This document shows positions 6,934-10,041 of a stretch of 10,041 nt of DNA, piece by piece. Below the pieces are notes generated by a model, which worked only from the letters and a program-made list of their open reading frames with translations, had not been told where the DNA came from and made no database searches. Numbering within the stretch: position 1 is the stretch's first letter; each line of letters begins with the position of its first letter. The stretch comes from Emticicia sp943368675. Its GTDB lineage: Bacteria; Bacteroidota; Bacteroidia; Cytophagales; Spirosomataceae. The stretch covers positions 1 to 10,041 of the forward strand of contig CALRLN020000170.1 in the NCBI GenBank assembly GCA_943368675.1. The letters are read 5' to 3'. The position numbers and the translations under genes are program-made.

Positions 6934-7140
6934 GGTTTAACTGGTGAAAGAAGAACAAAGTAAACCATGTAATAATAAATGTTTTTTAAGCATTTCTGCA
7001 AGCCAATCCCAGATTTGTTAATTCTGGTGTAAATACTCTCAAAAATCATACAATACACACTTCACTAATCTAATGAAGACCATATGAGAAACCGAAACTC
7101 AATGGGCTCGTTTTCTGATTCACTAACTATTTTTGGCTAT

Positions 7141-7165
7141 AACAGATTAGCTTTATCTGTTTTTT
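7141..7165 (+). terminator. Possible rho-independent terminator
   Basis: AACAGAT (7141-7147) pairs with ATCTGTT (7155-7161) around a 7-base loop, followed by TTTT. The stem is only 7 pairs with two G-C pairs, so it is weak. It lies 208 bases after the sigma factor stop and would end that transcript before the receiver-domain gene. Confidence 0.4.
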
Positions 7166-7229
7166 AGAGAGCTTTCTCATTTCTTCCAATTTAAAGGGAC
7201 ATTCAGGCAAATTCTAAACTTTTTAAATT

Positions 7230-7276
7230 GCTTGTTTAACTTATACTTACCTCATAAATTCAAAAGATAAACAAGC
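7230..7276. repeat. 9-base inverted repeat upstream of the receiver-domain gene
   Basis: GCTTGTTTA (7230-7238) is the exact reverse complement of TAAACAAGC (7268-7276), with 29 bases between. It lies about 105 bases before the receiver gene. It may be a regulator-binding site or a loop-forming element; chance occurrence in AT-rich DNA cannot be excluded. Confidence 0.3.
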
Positions 7277-7381
7277 TGAAAAATTATGAAATTTCCTGTT
7301 ATTTTGCCTAAACATTTGAGTTAGATTGGCGTTATCGTAGTTACTTACTATGACAGACAGCATATAACCTAACTTAATAAA

Positions 7382-7840
7382 ATGTACAACTTACAAAACA
7401 CTGCCGAGACTCCCATAAGGATTCTTTTGGTAGATGATGATGACGATGATGTATTCCTGTTTTCAGAAGCTCTCAGGAGTATTCCTCTTCCAACGGAAAT
7501 GATTATTGCAGAGAATGGACTTGTTGCACTAAAGATTCTACAGAATACAAGCAATTTCCTTCCTGACTTAATTTTTCTTGATTTACACATGCCTGTAATG
7601 AGAGGCATAGAATTATTAAAAATTCTAAAAGCACATGACCTATATCACCCAATTCCCTGCATAGTTCTGACAGGTTTAGAAAGTAAGTCTTATATTGATG
7701 AAGCATATGATTTAAAAGCAAACCTGTTTGTAATTAAACCTATTGATCATAACAAACTGGTGAAGATATTAGAGCAGGTTTTAGGCCTGAACTGGAATGA
7801 TTACTTCTCTCCAAAATCCGAAGCATTTTTGTTTGCTTAA
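7382..7840 (+). CDS. Single-domain response regulator (Rcp1/CheY-like receiver)
   Basis: This 152-residue protein is a lone receiver domain with no output domain. The acidic pocket falls in a run of six aspartates (D18-D23, LLVDDDDDDVFLF), which is typical of Rcp1-like receivers. The phospho-acceptor is D67 (LIFLDLHMP), with T97 (CIVLTG) and K119 (FVIKP), so phosphorylation should be possible. It probably receives phosphate from a hybrid or bacteriophytochrome-type histidine kinase encoded elsewhere and passes the signal by protein contact. It sits between the ECF sigma factor and the FecR gene, 448 bases after the first and 336 bases before the second, so it appears to have its own promoter. 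A role in modulating the sigma/anti-sigma pair is possible but is inference from position only. Confidence 0.93.
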   Translation: MYNLQNTAETPIRILLVDDDDDDVFLFSEALRSIPLPTEMIIAENGLVALKILQNTSNFLPDLIFLDLHMPVMRGIELLKILKAHDLYHPIPCIVLTGLESKSYIDEAYDLKANLFVIKPIDHNKLVKILEQVLGLNWNDYFSPKSEAFLFA

Positions 7841-8053
7841 TAGAGTTTATCCTGATATTCGGGAGAATTCTCTGTGGTGGCGGTGCCATTAATTAACCTT
7901 CCCTTTGCACCTGCGACGAAAATATCAATTATTAAATGCTGATTGACTTGAGGAGAGCTTAAAACAAACTGTTCCGAAAATTATTTGGTTCATATTCTTC
8001 GAGGTCACCTCTATAATTCCCTTTACCAATTCATAATTCTTATTGCATTTTTT

Positions 8054-8083
8054 AAAGAACTTTTTATAAAAAGTTGCTTTTTG
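8054..8083 (+). terminator. Hairpin with T-rich tail, probable terminator upstream of the FecR gene
   Basis: Bases 8058-8075 are a perfect palindrome (AACTTTTTATAAAAAGTT). It is extended by AAAG (8054-8057) pairing with CTTT (8077-8080) around a single-base bulge at 8076, and followed by TTGTTG. It would stop read-through from the receiver-domain gene just before the FecR promoter. The stem is very AT-rich, so efficiency is uncertain. Confidence 0.45.
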
Positions 8084-8123
8084 TTGTATTATTTGTAGAA
8101 TTTACAAAACTATTTGCGGTTTA
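8084..8123 (+). promoter_or_regulatory. Candidate promoter of the FecR gene
   Basis: ACTATTTG (8109-8116) is one base off the TAnnTTTG box and is followed by CGGTTTA. The word TATTTGCGGTTTA (8111-8123) is identical to that before the sigma gene (6330-6342). A TTG at 8084-8086 lies 22 bases upstream and could be the -33 element. Confidence 0.45.
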
Positions 8124-8176
8124 TGGCGGCAATAAAAGACATAGTATAATAAAGACAAGAAACGATACGCTATCCG

Positions 8177-9211
8177 ATGAAGAGCCGTAAAGCATTTGGG
8201 AAACTTCTCCAGAAGTACTTAGAAGGAAATTGTACTGAGTCTGAAAAGCATTTGGTTGAGCAGTGGTACGAACTGATTGACGAAGCGCCCAGACAAAATT
8301 ATACCGAAAGTGAATGGGAAGAACTTGAATATAAATTATGGCAGAGAATTGAAGAAGAATCGTTCGAGCCTTCCGATGCTTCTCCGGAAACATTAAATAA
8401 TTCCGGATTCTGGCATACATATCGGGTGGGTATTGCTGCTTCAATAACCTTAATTTTAGGTTTTGGCACGTGGTGGTACCTGAAGAATCAAGACAGCCAA
8501 TCCACTATTGCATCCACACAACAATTAAAGAGTGAAATTACGCTTAAGGATAACACCTCCGCTAAACCGATTAAAATAAATCTGGAAGATGGAAGTACCG
8601 TAACACTAAGTCCACACAGCCAACTTCAGTATCCCAATCATTTTGCTGCGAATAAACGGGAAGTACAACTCACAGGGGAAGCCCTTTTTGAAGTGAGTAA
8701 AAATCCCGAAAAACCCTTTTATGTGATTACAGATAAACTAGTCACCAAAGTATTAGGAACCAGTTTTTATGTACGAACAGTAGAAGCCACCAAAAAAATA
8801 GAAGTAGAAGTATTATCAGGTAAGGTTTCGGTTTATGAAAAAGAAAAAGTCAACAATGTTAACCCCGGAGTAGTGCTCACGCCCAATCATAAGGTTACTT
8901 TTTTTGCAAACGAAAAGCATTTTATTACAGGATTGGTTGAAAAACCATTACCTCAGATAAAGACCATTTCGAGTAAACCTGAAACCTTTGAATTTGATGA
9001 TGTACCCATCGGAGATGTTTTGAATAAGTTAGAGAGAGTATATGGAATTGATATTGAACTGGAAAACGAGAAGCTAAGTTCTTGTCCACTAACGGCTGAT
9101 ATTACCCAACAACCTCTTTATACCAAGTTAGATATAATATGTGCAACCATTAACGGCAAATATGAAGTAAAAGGAACAACGATTCTGATTACGGGAAAAG
9201 GATGTGAGTAA
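8177..9211 (+). CDS. FecR-family anti-sigma factor (membrane-spanning, DUF4974 C-terminus)
   Basis: This 344-residue single-pass inner-membrane regulator has a cytoplasmic N-terminus (1-80) with a helical sigma-binding segment starting FGKLLQKYLEGNCTESEKHLVEQWY. A transmembrane helix follows at about 84-101 (VGIAASITLILGFGTWWYL). The periplasmic FecR domain (about 133-222) shows the family pattern LEDGSTVTLSPHSQLQYP (136-153), REVQLTGEALFEVSKNPEKPFYV (161-183) and VLGTSFYVR (192-200). The C-terminal DUF4974 domain (about 268-340, TFEFDDVPIGDVLNKLERVYGIDIELE) resembles an STN fold. In this family the periplasmic part is contacted by the receptor's STN domain, which releases the sigma factor. 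Its partners here should be the sigma factor at 6358 and the receptor at 9581. Length and domain order are typical. Confidence 0.95.
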   Translation: MKSRKAFGKLLQKYLEGNCTESEKHLVEQWYELIDEAPRQNYTESEWEELEYKLWQRIEEESFEPSDASPETLNNSGFWHTYRVGIAASITLILGFGTWWYLKNQDSQSTIASTQQLKSEITLKDNTSAKPIKINLEDGSTVTLSPHSQLQYPNHFAANKREVQLTGEALFEVSKNPEKPFYVITDKLVTKVLGTSFYVRTVEATKKIEVEVLSGKVSVYEKEKVNNVNPGVVLTPNHKVTFFANEKHFITGLVEKPLPQIKTISSKPETFEFDDVPIGDVLNKLERVYGIDIELENEKLSSCPLTADITQQPLYTKLDIICATINGKYEVKGTTILITGKGCE

Positions 9212-9236
9212 GCAATAGCCGGAATTCAATAAAACA

Positions 9237-9402
9237 GCATCTATTCAACCTTTATAAAATAACCATCTGTTTTACCTTCAGGAGTATGTTTGACTATCCG
9301 TAGCTTAAGGCTATTGGTTAAAGGCATACTCCTTATTTAAACGAGCATCTATTTAACCCAAACAAATAATTTAAAACAAAACAAACCAGGCTTCTATTTA
9401 AC
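9237..9402 (+). repeat. Three direct repeats GCWTCTATTYAAC in the susC leader
   Basis: GCATCTATTCAAC (9237-9249), GCATCTATTTAAC (9345-9357) and GCTTCTATTTAAC (9390-9402) lie on the same strand and differ at one or two of 13 positions. The first and second copies are preceded by A and followed by C as well. Spacings are 108 and 45 bases. They could be binding sites for a regulator or remnants of a duplicated leader. None is found elsewhere in the window by eye. Confidence 0.6.
9280..9333. repeat. Inverted repeat with inner hairpin, overlapping a TATGTTTG box
   Basis: AGGAGTATG (9280-9288) is the exact reverse complement of CATACTCCT (9325-9333). Inside lies a second hairpin, CCGTAGC (9298-9304) against GCTATTGG (9310-9317) around TTAAG, with one wobble and one bulge. 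An exact TAnnTTTG promoter box, TATGTTTG (9285-9292), overlaps the left arm. It may be a terminator-like end for the FecR transcript, or an operator over a susC promoter. Confidence 0.5.
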
Positions 9403-9458
9403 GCTAACCCAATTGTATGTACTATGATTAAAAAATAAGCAGGCTATTACTGAAAAAT

Positions 9459-9492
9459 AAAAAAAGCCGACAATGGTACCAGCATTGTCAGC
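9459..9492 (-). terminator. Minus-strand rho-independent terminator inside the susC leader
   Basis: GCCGACAATG (9466-9475) pairs with CATTGTCAGC (9483-9492), with one C/A mismatch, around a 7-base loop. On the minus strand it is followed by seven T (9465-9459) and further T-rich sequence. It is the best-formed terminator in the window, yet no minus-strand gene ends here. It would block antisense transcription coming from the receptor gene, or the hairpin may be a leader RNA structure on the plus strand. Confidence 0.6.
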
Positions 9493-9499
9493 TCTACTA

Positions 9500-9535
9500 C
9501 CCTGAAAATGTTTTCGCTGTGAGTGAAAATCAGGG
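9500..9535 (+). promoter_or_regulatory. Long hairpin just before the SusC-type receptor start
   Basis: CCCTGA (9500-9505) pairs with TCAGGG (9530-9535), and TTTTCGCT (9511-9518) pairs with AGTGAAAA (9522-9529), including one G-U pair, around a GTG loop. A 5-base bulge AAATG lies on the 5' side. The 14-pair structure ends 45 bases before the receptor ATG and is followed by ATTCTTTTG, a weak U-rich tail. An attenuator or protein-binding leader is possible; no known riboswitch was recognised. Confidence 0.5.
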
Positions 9536-9580
9536 ATTCTTTTGTCAAATTCTTACCTCTAACAAAATTGTTCTAAATGT

Positions 9581-10041
9581 ATGAAAAAAAGATTACAAAC
9601 AAGTAAAATCTTGCTACTTGCTATGAAAATTTCTGCTGTTCAGCTTGTATTGGCAATGATTTTCGCTACTGTTTCGTACGCTTATGATTCAAAAGCCCAG
9701 GAGTTTTTGAATAAGTCCGTTTCATTTAAAGCCGAAAATCAAAGCCTACGGTTGGTTTTGAATATGATTGAAGAGCAGACAGATGTAAAATTTGTGTATA
9801 GCTCAAAAGCCATTCATGCCGACCGCAAAGTAAACTATACAGTCTCTGAACGAAAACTATCTGATGTATTAGAGTCTTTACTGAAACCAATGCAGGTAAA
9901 TTACCGGGTCATTGGCGGGCAGATTATACTTAATGCTGAAAGCAAACAAGCGCTTTTAGAGAATGTTGAAGCTCCTCAGATGATTGAGAGCGAAAAGATG
10001 GCGATGATAATTGACCAGCCGGTAAAAGGAAAAGTAACCGA
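9581..10041 (+). CDS. SusC/RagA-family TonB-dependent outer-membrane receptor, N-terminal part (C-terminus off window)
   Basis: The 153 codons present start at ATG 9581 and continue past the right edge; complete family members are about 1000-1200 residues. The long signal peptide (about 1-40, LLLAMKISAVQLVLAMIFATVSYA, ending SKAQ) is characteristic of this family. An STN (secretin and TonB N-terminal) domain follows at about 45-120: SVSFKAENQSLRLVLNMIEEQTDVKFVYSSKAI (46-78) and LSDVLESLLKPMQVNYRVIGGQIIL (93-117). The DQPVKGKVT at 145-153 begins the carboxypeptidase-like plug-associated domain. An STN domain marks receptors that signal to FecR, which fits the FecR and ECF sigma genes just upstream. 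A susD gene is expected downstream. The substrate cannot be told from this part. A long structured leader precedes it. Confidence 0.93.
   Translation, partial: MKKRLQTSKILLLAMKISAVQLVLAMIFATVSYAYDSKAQEFLNKSVSFKAENQSLRLVLNMIEEQTDVKFVYSSKAIHADRKVNYTVSERKLSDVLESLLKPMQVNYRVIGGQIILNAESKQALLENVEAPQMIESEKMAMIIDQPVKGKVT

Larger units (their letters stand above)
6934..7381. other. 448-base intergenic region between sigma factor and receiver-domain gene
   Basis: No convincing ORF was seen on either strand. The stretch is AT-rich. It contains an exact TAnnTTTG box (TATTTTTG, 7128-7135), a small terminator-like hairpin directly after it (7141-7165), and a 9-base inverted repeat (7230-7238 with 7268-7276). 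Together these could form a short transcript from about 7142 or the control region of the receiver gene. Otherwise I see nothing in it. Confidence 0.4.
7841..8176. other. 336-base intergenic region before the FecR gene
   Basis: No gene with a usable start was seen. The segment holds a stop-bounded minus-strand open stretch without methionine (7980-7837), small palindromes at 7863-7872 (GAGAATTCTC) and 8001-8011 (GAGGTCACCTC), a strong hairpin at 8054-8080 and the likely FecR promoter at 8084-8123. The leader of the FecR transcript would be about 50 bases. Confidence 0.45.
9212..9580. other. 369-base structured leader region before the SusC-type receptor gene
   Basis: No ORF was seen. The region holds three copies of the direct repeat GCWTCTATTYAAC, a large inverted repeat with an embedded TATGTTTG promoter box (9280-9333), a minus-strand terminator-like hairpin (9459-9492) and a second hairpin (9500-9535) ending 45 bases before the receptor ATG. 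If transcription starts after the TATGTTTG box, the receptor mRNA has a leader of about 280 bases. Confidence 0.6.

Noticed and set aside
8121..8444. 107-codon minus-strand open frame over the start of the FecR gene
   Set aside because: It is a shadow of the FecR coding frame, and the sense-strand reading has a full domain match.
1..10041. Mobile elements, CRISPR arrays, tRNA or rRNA genes, defence systems
   Set aside because: No transposase or integrase, terminal inverted repeats, regularly spaced repeats, clover-leaf pattern or known defence domain was seen anywhere in the window.

Overview
The window looks like a chromosomal piece of a member of the Bacteroidota, most likely order Cytophagales. 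The evidence is AT-rich DNA, start regions without strong Shine-Dalgarno sequences, several TAnnTTTG-type -7 promoter boxes, and a SusC/RagA-type outer-membrane receptor next to an ECF sigma factor and a FecR anti-sigma factor. Genus-level placement is inference only. I see no tRNA, rRNA, CRISPR array, insertion sequence or integrase.

Left part, minus strand (1-4473). Read in the direction of transcription it holds two ThuA-domain genes overlapping by 4 bases (4473-2954), a sigma-54-dependent NtrC-type response regulator only 35 bases further on (2918-1581), and a rho-independent terminator (1517-1488). Next come a candidate -24/-12 promoter (1418-1391) and the start of a high-affinity potassium uptake operon: an uncharacterised 27-residue membrane microprotein, kdpF (25 residues) and kdpA, which runs off the left edge. 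The layout suggests that kdp is controlled by sigma-54 and the adjacent regulator instead of an OmpR-type KdpE.

Middle, plus strand (4616-6206). There is a YitT-family membrane protein, a perfect 22-base palindrome acting as terminator and/or operator, and a gamma-class carbonic anhydrase-like hexapeptide protein with all three metal-binding histidines.

Right part, plus strand (6358-10041). This is a trans-envelope signalling locus: ECF sigma factor, FecR anti-sigma factor, and the N-terminus of a TonB-dependent SusC-type receptor whose STN domain should contact FecR. A single-domain response regulator lies between the sigma and anti-sigma genes, which is not the usual order. The sigma and anti-sigma genes share a 13-base promoter-proximal word. 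The 369-base space before susC is rich in structure: three direct repeats, a large inverted repeat carrying a TATGTTTG box, a minus-strand terminator hairpin, and a second long hairpin close to the receptor start. That leader is the least explained part of the window, followed by the microprotein upstream of kdpF.
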